A stretch of DNA of 39,972 nucleotides from Saprospiraceae bacterium (GTDB lineage: Bacteria > Bacteroidota > Bacteroidia > Chitinophagales > Saprospiraceae): the NCBI GenBank assembly GCA_020629845.1, contig JAHDCQ010000013.1, positions 1-39,972 of the forward strand, written 5' to 3'. Both the position numbers and the translations under genes were made by a program. Numbering within the stretch: position 1 is the stretch's first letter; each line of letters opens with the position of its first letter. Under the pieces are notes generated by a model. That model searched no databases, was not told the DNA's origin, and saw only the letters and a list, made by a program, of their open reading frames with translations. Below are positions 1 to 7,777 of the stretch, piece after piece.

Positions 1-11
1 GATTTTATTCT

Positions 12-222
12 GTTGAAACGTAACTATTTAGAAGAGAGAAGAGAGACCGTCCTTTGGGACTGAGAGAAAAGAGATTACAATGCTATAACTTTCCTTTTTC
101 CAATACTTTTGCCAAAGTTTATGTTTTCAACTAAGCGTGAAATGCATTTGTATTTGTCCGTCTCTCTTCTCTCAATGAAGTGGTCTCTTTTCTCTCCTCT
201 GCTAAATAGTTACGTTGAAACG
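12..222. repeat. Purine-rich inverted-repeat element, copy A (MITE-like)
   Basis: The ends TAACTATTTAG (21-31) and CTAAATAGTTA (202-212) are inverted copies. Inside them, the left arm (31-77) and right arm (about 158-201) are also inverted and consist of purine-rich heptads such as GAAGAGA GAAGAGA GACC. The whole is flanked by the 9-bp direct repeat GTTGAAACG (12-20 and 214-222), which looks like a target-site duplication. No ORF lies inside. The arms match those of the element at 4571-4935. A non-autonomous mobile element is inferred; no transposase is visible. Confidence 0.7.
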
Positions 223-466
223 AACCAAATGTTAAAGTTTTAAAAAAATTACACATTTGAATTTTTGGTCTCCTGTTTTCTGTTCAGATGAAAAGAATAG
301 TTTGTACCCCCATAAGGATTGTTCATCTTATCAAATAGCTTGTTTTAAATTATATGTGTCTAATAATCAAATGCATACACAATTCTTAGTGCTTGCTTGC
401 TTCAAAAAACGGTAGTATTATTGTTCTTTATAAATAACTCTTTACAAATTTTTAAACACAAAAACG
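223..466. other. Intergenic leader, no gene seen
   Basis: AT-rich stretch between the repeat element and the first gene. I see no convincing ORF, no strong hairpin and no clear TAnnTTTG promoter element. It presumably carries the promoter and leader of the gene starting at 467. Confidence 0.4.
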
Positions 467-1117
467 ATGAATATCAAAGGCATTTTGAGCGTGTGTTTGC
501 TCTTATTGTCCTGTACTATTTATGCACAGGATGCTACTACCAATAACGCTTTAATCAATTATAGCTTTTTGATTAGTAGTGATTTGATAAAAGGGCTAGA
601 TAGTTATGAACCAATTACTACTAAAGAGAAGGACATTACAGAGCGCGTTGCAAAAGAGCGGCAAAAGACATTTATGGATGCTGCTTATGAGTTAGTGACT
701 GCTCAATTAGAAGAAAAATCTATCCAATTGATGCCTATAGGGACGATGCAAGGCGCGGTTATGTATAGTGACTATGGCTATCCTACACCGCTTCTACCGA
801 AGAAAGCAGTAAAGAAGAAAGGTGGGCAAGTAGGCGCAGATTATTTCTTTAATGTCAATATTTCTTTATCCAAAGCTTTGGTGAGTGGTTTATTGGGGGT
901 TAAGCCTGAAGCTACTGCAAAAATTGTGGTATTTGATAAAGCAGGAAATAAGGTGAAGGAACTGAAGGGTATAGGCAAAGCTCCTAAGACGGTTCGTATT
1001 TTAGAATTTCCAGGGAAGAAATTTGACAAGATGGACGCTGACTATATCGCTCCTTTTGTAGAATTAATGCTACCGACCGTAGAGCAAGCGATTACAGAAG
1101 CTGTAAAACAATTTTAG
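467..1117 (+). CDS. Secreted hypothetical protein (216 aa)
   Basis: The first 20 residues (MNIKGILSVCLLLLSCTIYA, followed by Q) form a signal peptide with a signal-peptidase-I-like end, so the product is probably periplasmic or outer-membrane associated. A cysteine at residue 16 could suggest a lipobox, but its context (LLSC followed by TIYA) fits the end of a hydrophobic core as well. The mature part mixes charged helical stretches (KEKDITERVAKERQK) with a beta-type region that includes VVFDKAGNKVKEL. I recognise no named domain. The ATG start is supported by the signal peptide. The gene is monocistronic, followed 29 bp later by a mobile hairpin element. Confidence 0.8.
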   Translation: MNIKGILSVCLLLLSCTIYAQDATTNNALINYSFLISSDLIKGLDSYEPITTKEKDITERVAKERQKTFMDAAYELVTAQLEEKSIQLMPIGTMQGAVMYSDYGYPTPLLPKKAVKKKGGQVGADYFFNVNISLSKALVSGLLGVKPEATAKIVVFDKAGNKVKELKGIGKAPKTVRILEFPGKKFDKMDADYIAPFVELMLPTVEQAITEAVKQF

Positions 1118-1137
1118 ATACGCATAATACACTCATA

Positions 1138-1263
1138 AAAAATAAGGTTCTCAGACAAATCCCGTGACGAAGCCGAAGAAAAAGAAAGCACAACACTACT
1201 TTTCGGGCGTTTTTGTGCTTTCTTTTTCTTCGTCCACGGAATTTGTCTGAGAACGAAAAATAA
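1138..1263. mobile_element. 110-bp palindromic MITE, copy 1, with 8-bp TSD
   Basis: The element at 1146-1255 begins GTTCTCAGACAAAT (from 1147) and ends ATTTGTCTGAGAAC (to 1254). The arms stay complementary for about 45 bp, apart from a small GCCGAAG bulge in the left arm. AAAAATAA occurs directly on both sides (1138-1145 and 1256-1263), consistent with an 8-bp target-site duplication. The same 110-bp sequence occurs in opposite orientation at 18531-18640 with a different flanking duplication. It encodes nothing. It may also act as a transcription stop for the gene ending at 1117, but copy 2 has no such position, so that would be incidental. Confidence 0.85.
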
Positions 1264-1545
1264 TTTGTCTGATTACTTACGTGTTTGTCACCTAACAGTT
1301 GAAGTACACAAATTTTGAAAAAATGTTTGGTTACTGAATAGGCTAAAAACCAACCTAGATATTAAATGAAAGCTATTTTAGGATTCGCCTTATATCTATA
1401 TTATTCGTATTCAGTTTACTTTACGTTCTTTCAAGAATTATTCAATAATTTGTTGCAAGGCTGTTAGGTGTTTTTTTATTACTCTAAAAATTGTAATTTT
1501 CCCAAACTAAAAGGCATCTAATCAAGCTTAAAGCTTTTTGTACTA
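1264..1545. other. Intergenic region upstream of the sensor kinase
   Basis: AT-rich and without a plausible ORF. It must hold the promoter and leader of the sensor kinase gene. I could not identify a clear TAnnTTTG element. A short palindrome AAGCTTAAAGCTT lies at about 1525-1537, just before the start codon. Confidence 0.35.
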
Positions 1546-4500
1546 TTGAAAGCATTACCACACATAATCGCACTATTATTCTGTAGTCATCTGATGGCTC
1601 AACATTTTCCGTATCATCAATTTACTGTAGATGATGGTTTGCCAAGCAATTTTGTATACGGAGCAACTCAAGATGATGAGGGCTACATTTGGGTGTATAC
1701 AGATAAGGGCGTAGCAAAATTTGATGGCTATAAATTCAAGACCTTTAGTGTGCAAGATGGCTTGCCCATCAATGATATTTGGGGCATGACTAAGGATACT
1801 AAAGGAAGATTATGGCTACATGGCTTTAGTACGAACCTGACATATATTCAAAATGATAGTGTTCGTACTGCCTATCGAAATAAGATATACGACAATTCAG
1901 ACCTTTATCCCGTTACTACCCGTATTACTGAAAATGGTTTGGTATTGCTCAATAATATGAATAAGCAATATCTGTACCTGAATGATAGTTTGTATATTCT
2001 TCCATATCTTGACCATATTAAAGCGACTCCAGATAGTATTATGGCTTATGCTGCTATAATTAACTACTTGAATTGTGATACCATTCCTGCTACTCCCTTA
2101 GTTAATAATTTTTTACCAGAGACTTACTATGAAATAGCAAAACCCCCATTACTGATAAATGCTCGCCAGCACTACTGTTTCAAGGAGTTTATATTCTATC
2201 GAAGTGACAGCAGCGTAGTTTGTTTTAATACCGAAACCTTCAGTTATAAGGAAATTCTATTTGATGATACTTATGGAGGATCTCCGGCTTTTCTCTCTTA
2301 TGCTCAAGCAGGGGATAGCTTACAAATATATAGTGATTTGAAACTACATCTGCTGAATGCGGATACAGAGATACTGAAAGTAGTGGATTTCACACATTTA
2401 GCCCAAAATGAAGACATTGTAATACATGGTTCCTTTCTAGACGATGCCGCTAATGTATGGATAGCTACACGAGAAGATGGCGTGTTTTTAGCAACAGCCA
2501 AACAACAAAAGGCTCAAATGATACATGATGCTAACATAAGTACTCTTAGTGGTTTAGGTGACTACTTGTTCATAGGTACGGCAGAAGGAGATATATATCT
2601 TCAAGATACAAGCTACCAAAATACACTTATACGTTCAGGAGATAATTTAGAGTATGATATTGTACGAGCTATTATTTCGCAGCCACGACGGGGAGGAGTT
2701 TTTACAGGTGTAGAAAAGGAAGGTATCTCATTTTATAATCTTGAAGCAGGTACTTTTCTTCCTCGGGAAGAAATACTTATGGAACATAAGGTTTTTATTT
2801 ATGAAAATCTTCCTGCTAACGAAACCTCAGTATTAAACTTGGCAGAGACATCGCATTGGCTTAAGCGTACTTTTTTTATGCTCAAAGATATTTGTTTGGA
2901 TACTACCCGCCGTGCGCTATATGAAGCTTCACTATCAGATGTATGGCAATACCAAACGCAAAACGACACCTTCTTTTTACGTAAAATTTCGGATAAGCGA
3001 GCTACTTCTATCGCTGTAGGGGGGGATGGTAAAGTATGGATAGGACATGTATCGGGCTTAGGTAGTTATTTTGATAAGAGATATGAACTAGCACCAGAAA
3101 AAACACACCCCTTACTTAAAGCATATGTGAATACCCTTGTTACCGATGGTTTCGGTAATGTATGGGTTGGCACGGATGGGCATGGTGTGTATGCTTATAA
3201 TGGTGAGGAAGTATTTGAGGTATCAGAGACAAAGGGGGATATAGTCAAGGAAATTTATTTTGATTACGAGGGGTACTTATGGCTATCTACCAATCAAGGT
3301 GTGAAACAATTAAGTGTAGTATTTGGGGATACCTTGAGGACAAAAGCTCTCCGTCATTTACAAACCAAAGATGGTCTTCCTACCAATGCCGTGAATTGCG
3401 TTTATGTAGATAGCTCGTTTATATATGTCGGTACGGATAAAGGCTTGATAAAACTTGCTAAGGAAAGTTTCGAACCTGCCAAAAAGGAAATACAACTCTA
3501 CTTAGAGAATATAACTATCAATGGTCGGAAACTACCCATTCAGGATACTTACACCTTCCAACACTACGAACGAGAGTTGGAAATGGCTTTTACTGCTCTT
3601 TCTTATGAAAGTTTACAAGATATCGAATACCATTACCGCCTCAACCATCATGAGCGTGATACGCAAGTGAAAAAGAGTCGTCGTATTCGATATGCTGCTT
3701 TAAATAGAGGTGAACACCATTTTGAGATATATGCAACAGATGTGAATGGGAATAAAAGCAATGTCATCGCTTTCGACATCAAAATTTTGTATCCGTGGTG
3801 GCAAATGCTTTGGTTCAGAGGGCTATTGTTGTTGATGATTGGAGTTGTATTATATACGCTTTATCGCTATCGCGTACGTTTTATTAAGCGTCGTGCGGCT
3901 GAGCGTAGTCATTTTGAGCAACAGATAGCAGCCTATGAGTTACAAGCCTTACAGTCGCAAATGAATCCGCATTTTATCTTTAATGCCTTGACGACTATTC
4001 AGTATTTTATACAACGAAATGATAAAAAATCAGCTACGAAGTACCTTACTACTTTTGGTGACTTGACACGAGCATTTTTAGAAGCATCCAAAAGGCGCTA
4101 TATTTCTTTAGAGCAAGAACTGGAATTATTAAAAATGTATATTGATTTGGAACAGATGCGTTTCGATAAAAAATTTGAATTAAATATTGTCATTGATGAC
4201 GATATTGATATATACACGACTGAAATTCCATCTACACTACTACAGCCATTTGTAGAAAATGCTATTAATCACGGTTTTTTTCATAAAGATGGAAAGGGAC
4301 ATCTTGATTTAATTTTTAAAGCGCATGCTAATGGTGGTATTTTATGTATCATTAAAGATGACGGCATTGGCCGAGAGCAGGCTAAAATAATTAAGGAAAA
4401 TTCCATTCGGAAACATAAAAGTAGAGGAACACAACTCGTAGATGAGCGCCTTGCTGTTTTAAGTAAGATGGAAGGTTATGATATTAAAGTTAAAATTAAT

Positions 4501-4569
4501 GATGTACTGGATGCCGACCAAGAAGTAGCAGGCACAGAAGTACAGATTAGTATTCCAGAAATTGCATAG
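1546..4569 (+). CDS. Propeller sensor histidine kinase, LytS type (1007 aa)
   Basis: Hybrid-architecture membrane sensor kinase. A signal peptide (residues 1-18) leads into a large periplasmic beta-propeller of two-component-regulator repeats (for example FTVDDGLPSNFVYGATQDDEG near the N-terminus, LQTKDGLPTNAVNCVYVD near 605, and many WIG/WVGT blade motifs). A Y_Y_Y domain follows at about 650-745, then one transmembrane helix at about 751-775. The cytoplasmic part is a His_kinase/LytS module: QMNPHFIFNALTTIQ with the likely phosphorylated His809, the N box LLQPFVENAINHGF near 900, and the G box DDGIGREQAK near 940. The start is TTG. It is chosen because it gives an intact signal peptide, while the first in-frame ATG (before AQHF) would remove it. 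The ligand is unknown. The partner is the LytTR regulator at 4954. Confidence 0.93.
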   Translation: MKALPHIIALLFCSHLMAQHFPYHQFTVDDGLPSNFVYGATQDDEGYIWVYTDKGVAKFDGYKFKTFSVQDGLPINDIWGMTKDTKGRLWLHGFSTNLTYIQNDSVRTAYRNKIYDNSDLYPVTTRITENGLVLLNNMNKQYLYLNDSLYILPYLDHIKATPDSIMAYAAIINYLNCDTIPATPLVNNFLPETYYEIAKPPLLINARQHYCFKEFIFYRSDSSVVCFNTETFSYKEILFDDTYGGSPAFLSYAQAGDSLQIYSDLKLHLLNADTEILKVVDFTHLAQNEDIVIHGSFLDDAANVWIATREDGVFLATAKQQKAQMIHDANISTLSGLGDYLFIGTAEGDIYLQDTSYQNTLIRSGDNLEYDIVRAIISQPRRGGVFTGVEKEGISFYNLEAGTFLPREEILMEHKVFIYENLPANETSVLNLAETSHWLKRTFFMLKDICLDTTRRALYEASLSDVWQYQTQNDTFFLRKISDKRATSIAVGGDGKVWIGHVSGLGSYFDKRYELAPEKTHPLLKAYVNTLVTDGFGNVWVGTDGHGVYAYNGEEVFEVSETKGDIVKEIYFDYEGYLWLSTNQGVKQLSVVFGDTLRTKALRHLQTKDGLPTNAVNCVYVDSSFIYVGTDKGLIKLAKESFEPAKKEIQLYLENITINGRKLPIQDTYTFQHYERELEMAFTALSYESLQDIEYHYRLNHHERDTQVKKSRRIRYAALNRGEHHFEIYATDVNGNKSNVIAFDIKILYPWWQMLWFRGLLLLMIGVVLYTLYRYRVRFIKRRAAERSHFEQQIAAYELQALQSQMNPHFIFNALTTIQYFIQRNDKKSATKYLTTFGDLTRAFLEASKRRYISLEQELELLKMYIDLEQMRFDKKFELNIVIDDDIDIYTTEIPSTLLQPFVENAINHGFFHKDGKGHLDLIFKAHANGGILCIIKDDGIGREQAKIIKENSIRKHKSRGTQLVDERLAVLSKMEGYDIKVKINDVLDADQEVAGTEVQISIPEIA

Positions 4570-4570
4570 G

Positions 4571-4935
4571 TTAGAGGAGAGAAGAGAGACCGTCTTCTAT
4601 GGACTGAGAGAAAAGAGATTAGGGAGCAAGCAAGACTCCCTTAAATGCTATTTTTAGTATAAAACTACTAGTGCATCAACCTGTAAATAGCGTTCAAGTT
4701 TTAGGCAGTCTTATTTTTCTGATTTTTGAGGCGTGAGGAGGGCGCATAACTGGTTATACAACTAACGAACAACGATAAAAACCAGGAAAAGAAGCGAATA
4801 AAACTGAATGATATTTATGGGTTGATGCACTAGGCTTTTACTATCTAATAGTTTTACAGATTAAAAAAATGAAGTTTAATAGTCTTTCTTCTCTCAATGA
4901 GCAACGCGAATGGTCTCTCTTCTCTCCTCTTTTTA
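4571..4935. repeat. Purine-rich inverted-repeat element, copy B, carrying a nested element
   Basis: The left arm (GAGGAGA GAAGAGA GACCGTC, 4574-4594, continuing to CTGAGAGAAAAGAGATTA at 4621) and right arm (4881-4930, inverse of the left) match copy A at 12-222. Total length is about 365 bp. After subtracting the 166-bp element nested at 4668-4833, about 199 bp remain, close to the 193 bp of copy A. The element separates a sensor kinase gene from its response regulator. I could not define a flanking duplication for this copy. Confidence 0.65.
4668..4833. mobile_element. 166-bp inverted-repeat element nested in copy B
   Basis: The ends are CTAGTGCATCAACC (4668-4681) and GGTTGATGCACTAG (4820-4833), perfect inverted copies. 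The inner halves are also imperfectly complementary, so the whole sequence can fold as one long hairpin. There is no ORF. The same end sequence forms the 39-bp palindrome at 21273-21311. No clear flanking duplication was found. A non-autonomous transposable element is inferred. Confidence 0.6.
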
Positions 4936-4953
4936 AATTTAAAAACTAAAAAA

Positions 4954-5700
4954 ATGATACAAGCCATAGTTATTGATGACGAATTGCGTCCCCGACAATT
5001 ACTCATTGACCTTTTACAAGAAAACTGTCCCAATATCAATGTACTAGCAGAAGCAGATAGTGCGGAGCGTGGGGTTCAATTAATAGAAAATCTCAAGCCA
5101 GATTTGATTTTCTTGGATGTGGCGATGCCCAAAGCAAGCGGCTTTGATTTGTTGAAACGCAAGCCTAACAACTTAGCCTTTGAAGTCATTTTTGTTACTG
5201 GTTTTAATGACTATGCCATTCAAGCCATTAGCTTTTGTGCCATTGGTTATGTCACCAAACCCATAAAAGAAGAAGCCTTAGTAGAAGCGGTAAAAAACGC
5301 GAGCCAACGCATCCACGAAAAGCGTGACCATAAGCGCAACTTACAGCTTTTACATAATCTCACCAATCAAGGTAGTGATGATAATATTATTGGCATCCCG
5401 ACACAAGAGGGCTTAGAATTGATTGCTGTAAAAAATATTATTCGCTGCGAAAGCGACCGCAAGCATACCACCGTGTTTATTCAAAATCAAGACCCGCTTG
5501 TGAGTTCTTATAATATCGGGAAATTCAAAACATTTTTAGAAAGCTATCAATTCTTTTCTGTACATAAATCGCATCTCATCAATTTGCGCCACGTACGTCG
5601 CTATCATAGAGAAGGTTTGGCATATATGTCTGATAATACTGCTGTACCAGTATCGAAAATTCGGCGTAAAGAATTCTTAGAGCAAATTAATCGCTTTTAG
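4954..5700 (+). CDS. LytTR-family response regulator (248 aa)
   Basis: The N-terminal receiver domain (residues 1-120) has the acidic pair Asp8/Asp9, the phosphoacceptor Asp55 in LIFLDVAMP, and the conserved Lys in VTKPI. A LytTR DNA-binding domain follows (about 145-248: LIAVKNIIRCESD, FFSVHKSHLINLRHVRRY). It is the cognate output partner of the LytS-type kinase upstream. The start at 4954 places the receiver at residue 1, as in the family. A longer start at 4897 would lie inside the repeat element and add an unrelated 19-residue leader, so it is rejected. It ends just before the convergent DUF2237 gene, whose coding region overlaps its last 14 bases. Confidence 0.93.
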   Translation: MIQAIVIDDELRPRQLLIDLLQENCPNINVLAEADSAERGVQLIENLKPDLIFLDVAMPKASGFDLLKRKPNNLAFEVIFVTGFNDYAIQAISFCAIGYVTKPIKEEALVEAVKNASQRIHEKRDHKRNLQLLHNLTNQGSDDNIIGIPTQEGLELIAVKNIIRCESDRKHTTVFIQNQDPLVSSYNIGKFKTFLESYQFFSVHKSHLINLRHVRRYHREGLAYMSDNTAVPVSKIRRKEFLEQINRF

Positions 5701-6133
5701 ACGGTACGGCATGTGCTTTCAAATCTTCCAAATGAATGTATTGTAGTGCTTTTTGATGCGTAGCTTCCAATACTACAGACGGTGCTGCACCTGCTTGCAA
5801 AGCTTCCCGCCAACGTAAGGCACACAAACACCATTTATCACCCGCTTTCAGACCAGGAAAACGATAGGCAGGTATTGGAGTGCAAAGGTCATTGCCTTGT
5901 GCTTTCGTGAAATCCAAAAACTCCTGCGTCATTATGGCACACACTACATGCGAACCTCTATCATCCATGCCTGTATTGCAAAATCCATCTCTATAATACC
6001 CTGTCATTGGGTCGGTGCAGCAAGACGCTAATTTGCTGCCCAGTACGTTAGTTGCTGTTTCCATATTTTCAGAAATATTAAAGCCTAAAAAACCTATTAG
6101 GAATAGGCTACTTATACCGTAAATCAGTTTCAT
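5687..6133 (-). CDS. DUF2237 family protein (148 aa, or 125 aa from an internal Met)
   Basis: Residues from about 27 match the DUF2237 pattern: NVLG.KL..CCTDPMTGYYRDGFCNTG, then VVCAIMTQEFLDF, GND, FPGLKAGDKWCLCALRW. The several conserved cysteines are kept. Biochemical function of the family is unknown to me. The usual protein starts near NVLG; here a hydrophobic stretch (residues 1-20) precedes it and could be a signal peptide or anchor, or an annotation artefact. Starting at Met24 (6064) would give the ordinary cytoplasmic form. The longer reading overlaps the upstream gene's stop by 26 bases, suggesting translational coupling. The 3' end overlaps the convergent response regulator by 14 bases. 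Confidence 0.85.
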   Translation of the reverse strand: MKLIYGISSLFLIGFLGFNISENMETATNVLGSKLASCCTDPMTGYYRDGFCNTGMDDRGSHVVCAIMTQEFLDFTKAQGNDLCTPIPAYRFPGLKAGDKWCLCALRWREALQAGAAPSVVLEATHQKALQYIHLEDLKAHAVPSKSD

Positions 6134-6659
6134 AAACTACTCGTTTTTTACCTTTCAAATACGCTAGTTTGGGGTCTTTGAATACCAGCTCTTGTATCTG
6201 GTGGGGAGGATAAACTAAGCAGTTATAGCCTTTCCGTTCGTTGCAAACTACAAAACATACCCAAGCCTGTGGCATTGCCAAAATGGGGTCGCGCCGCTTA
6301 GACGAGTTCTGAAATGTCCACGAAAGTCCATAGCGTGCTGCGGAGCTTTGTTTTTGTGTTTTTACTGCCAAACCTAAGTCGTCTACATACAAATCTTCTT
6401 CCCACGATTTATTTTTGCCTTCATAAATCGCATAGTCTGGCCCTTTTACCTGCCATCCATGCTGTCGGAAAATAGTTGCGACGGCTTCTTCGCCTATTTT
6501 ACTGATGAAATGGTCATTTTGGATTTTTGCACGATTGGTCTGGTTACTATCCCGATAATTGACGGTAGCAATGACATCTTGAGCAAATTGTTTAGCGATT
6601 GCAATTTGCGCTGAGTTGATTTGTACCTCAAGAGGCTGTTGGAAAATTCGGAGATTCAT
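6108..6659 (-). CDS. Hypothetical protein, possible restriction-endonuclease-like fold (183 aa)
   Basis: Soluble protein with no signal peptide or membrane segment. The middle (residues about 50-110) reads GEEAVATIFRQHGW, then KGPDYAIYEG, then LGLAVKTQ. This order (helix with Glu, a PD motif, then a strand ending in Lys) resembles PD-(D/E)XK nucleases, but the acidic residue two before the Lys is Ala here, so catalysis is unproven. The C-terminal half is rich in aromatic residues. Located between ribokinase and the DUF2237 gene, and overlapping the latter. Function unknown; the nuclease idea is a low-confidence inference. Confidence 0.75.
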   Translation of the reverse strand: MNLRIFQQPLEVQINSAQIAIAKQFAQDVIATVNYRDSNQTNRAKIQNDHFISKIGEEAVATIFRQHGWQVKGPDYAIYEGKNKSWEEDLYVDDLGLAVKTQKQSSAARYGLSWTFQNSSKRRDPILAMPQAWVCFVVCNERKGYNCLVYPPHQIQELVFKDPKLAYLKGKKRVVYETDLRYK

Positions 6660-6673
6660 GGTCTTGTATATTT

Positions 6674-6728
6674 AATGCTACAATGTGATACTGCTACAGT
6701 ATTTTTCCTATTATCACATTGTAGCATT
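6674..6728. terminator. Perfect 17-bp stem-loop between ribokinase and the 183-aa gene
   Basis: AATGCTACAATGTGATA (6674-6690) pairs with TATCACATTGTAGCATT (6712-6728) across a 21-base loop. It sits 20 bases after the ribokinase stop codon and 15 bases before the next start codon on the minus strand. There is no T tract, so it may be a weak terminator, an mRNA stabiliser or a short mobile repeat. Confidence 0.45.
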
Positions 6729-6747
6729 GACGAATTATCACATTCTA

Positions 6748-7659
6748 CTAAAGCATAGCTTCTATTTCAGCACGAGTAGGAGCAGAATCTTGTGCGCCCA
6801 AGCGCGTAACCGCTACCGCAGAAGCTGCACTTGCAAAACGAATTGCTTCTGCCAAAGGCATGCCTTCTACCAAAGCAGTAGTGAGTGCACCACAGAAAAT
6901 ATCGCCTGCCGCAGTTGTATCTATCGCTTTTACTTGTTTAGCTGCTATCATGAAGGCATCATCAGCCGTGACGGTATAAGAACCTTTTGCCCCTAAAGTT
7001 ACGATTACCCCATGAGCTACTTTTTCTGCTAAAGTGTGCGCCGCTGCTTTTGCTTGTTCTATCGTATCCACAGGCGATTTGAGCAAAAATGCCGCTTCTG
7101 ATTCATTTACAATGAGCAAATGTAGTTTCGCCAATTGCTCCTCCAATAAATCGCGAGCAGGGGCAAGATTGAGAATTGTTTTTACGCCCAATTGCCATGC
7201 TTTATCAATAATATAGCTTAAGGTAGCGGGATGAATTTCGCATTGAAGCAATAAATAGCTGGCTTCTTGCAATGTATTTTCTATAGCATCAATATGTTCA
7301 GGGAGTAGCTCGTAGTTCGCACCTGGAGCTACGGTGATACAGTTTTCACCTGCTTGATCTATCATTATCAAAGCAGTACCTGTAGCTATGCCTTCTTTCG
7401 TAAAAACATGCTTTGTATTGATACCATCTTCTTTGAAGCTTTCGATAATATCATTTGCGAAAGAGTCATCTCCCAAGCAACTTACAAAAGTTACATCGCC
7501 TCCTGAGCGCGCCGCGCCTACTGCTTGGTTCGCTCCTTTACCTCCAAAGGTCTGATGAAATATGCCGCCTGTTATCGTTTCACCTGGTATTGGCAGGCGT
7601 TCTACTTGCATAATAAGGTCAATGTTGGAGCTGCCAATTACTACTATTTTTTTACTCAT
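6748..7659 (-). CDS. rbsK: Ribokinase, PfkB family
   Basis: Phosphorylates D-ribose to ribose-5-phosphate using ATP. The 303-residue length is typical. The N-terminal substrate signature is present (SSNIDLI at about 10-16, then FGGKGANQAVGAARSGG at 38-54). The PfkB C-terminal motif is at 247-253 (DTTAAGD) with catalytic Asp253; the usual Gly after DTT is Ala, a tolerated variant. The ATP-site region VTLGAKGSYTV is at 220-230. No ribose transporter or pyranase gene is adjacent, so its role is probably general ribose salvage. It could prefer a related sugar or nucleoside, but the GGKGAN motif favours ribokinase. Confidence 0.92.
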   Translation of the reverse strand: MSKKIVVIGSSNIDLIMQVERLPIPGETITGGIFHQTFGGKGANQAVGAARSGGDVTFVSCLGDDSFANDIIESFKEDGINTKHVFTKEGIATGTALIMIDQAGENCITVAPGANYELLPEHIDAIENTLQEASYLLLQCEIHPATLSYIIDKAWQLGVKTILNLAPARDLLEEQLAKLHLLIVNESEAAFLLKSPVDTIEQAKAAAHTLAEKVAHGVIVTLGAKGSYTVTADDAFMIAAKQVKAIDTTAAGDIFCGALTTALVEGMPLAEAIRFASAASAVAVTRLGAQDSAPTRAEIEAML

Positions 7660-7777
7660 TTGCTTAGTTCAATTCTATTTTTCCTGTAATAGTATCTAAC
7701 TTTCTAGGAACTTCCAATTTTTTTCAAAAAATAGGACTTATTTTCGCGTTCCAAGAAAAAAATCCAATCAAGCATTT

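Noticed and set aside
4897-4953. Longer start for the LytTR response regulator
   Set aside because: The extra 19 residues are encoded by the right arm of a repeat element, and receiver domains begin at MIQAIVIDDE, which matches the ATG at 4954.
6685-6996. 103-aa plus-strand ORF over the end of ribokinase
   Set aside because: It is Cys/Ser/Arg-rich and low in meaning, and lies opposite a well-conserved ribokinase C-terminus.
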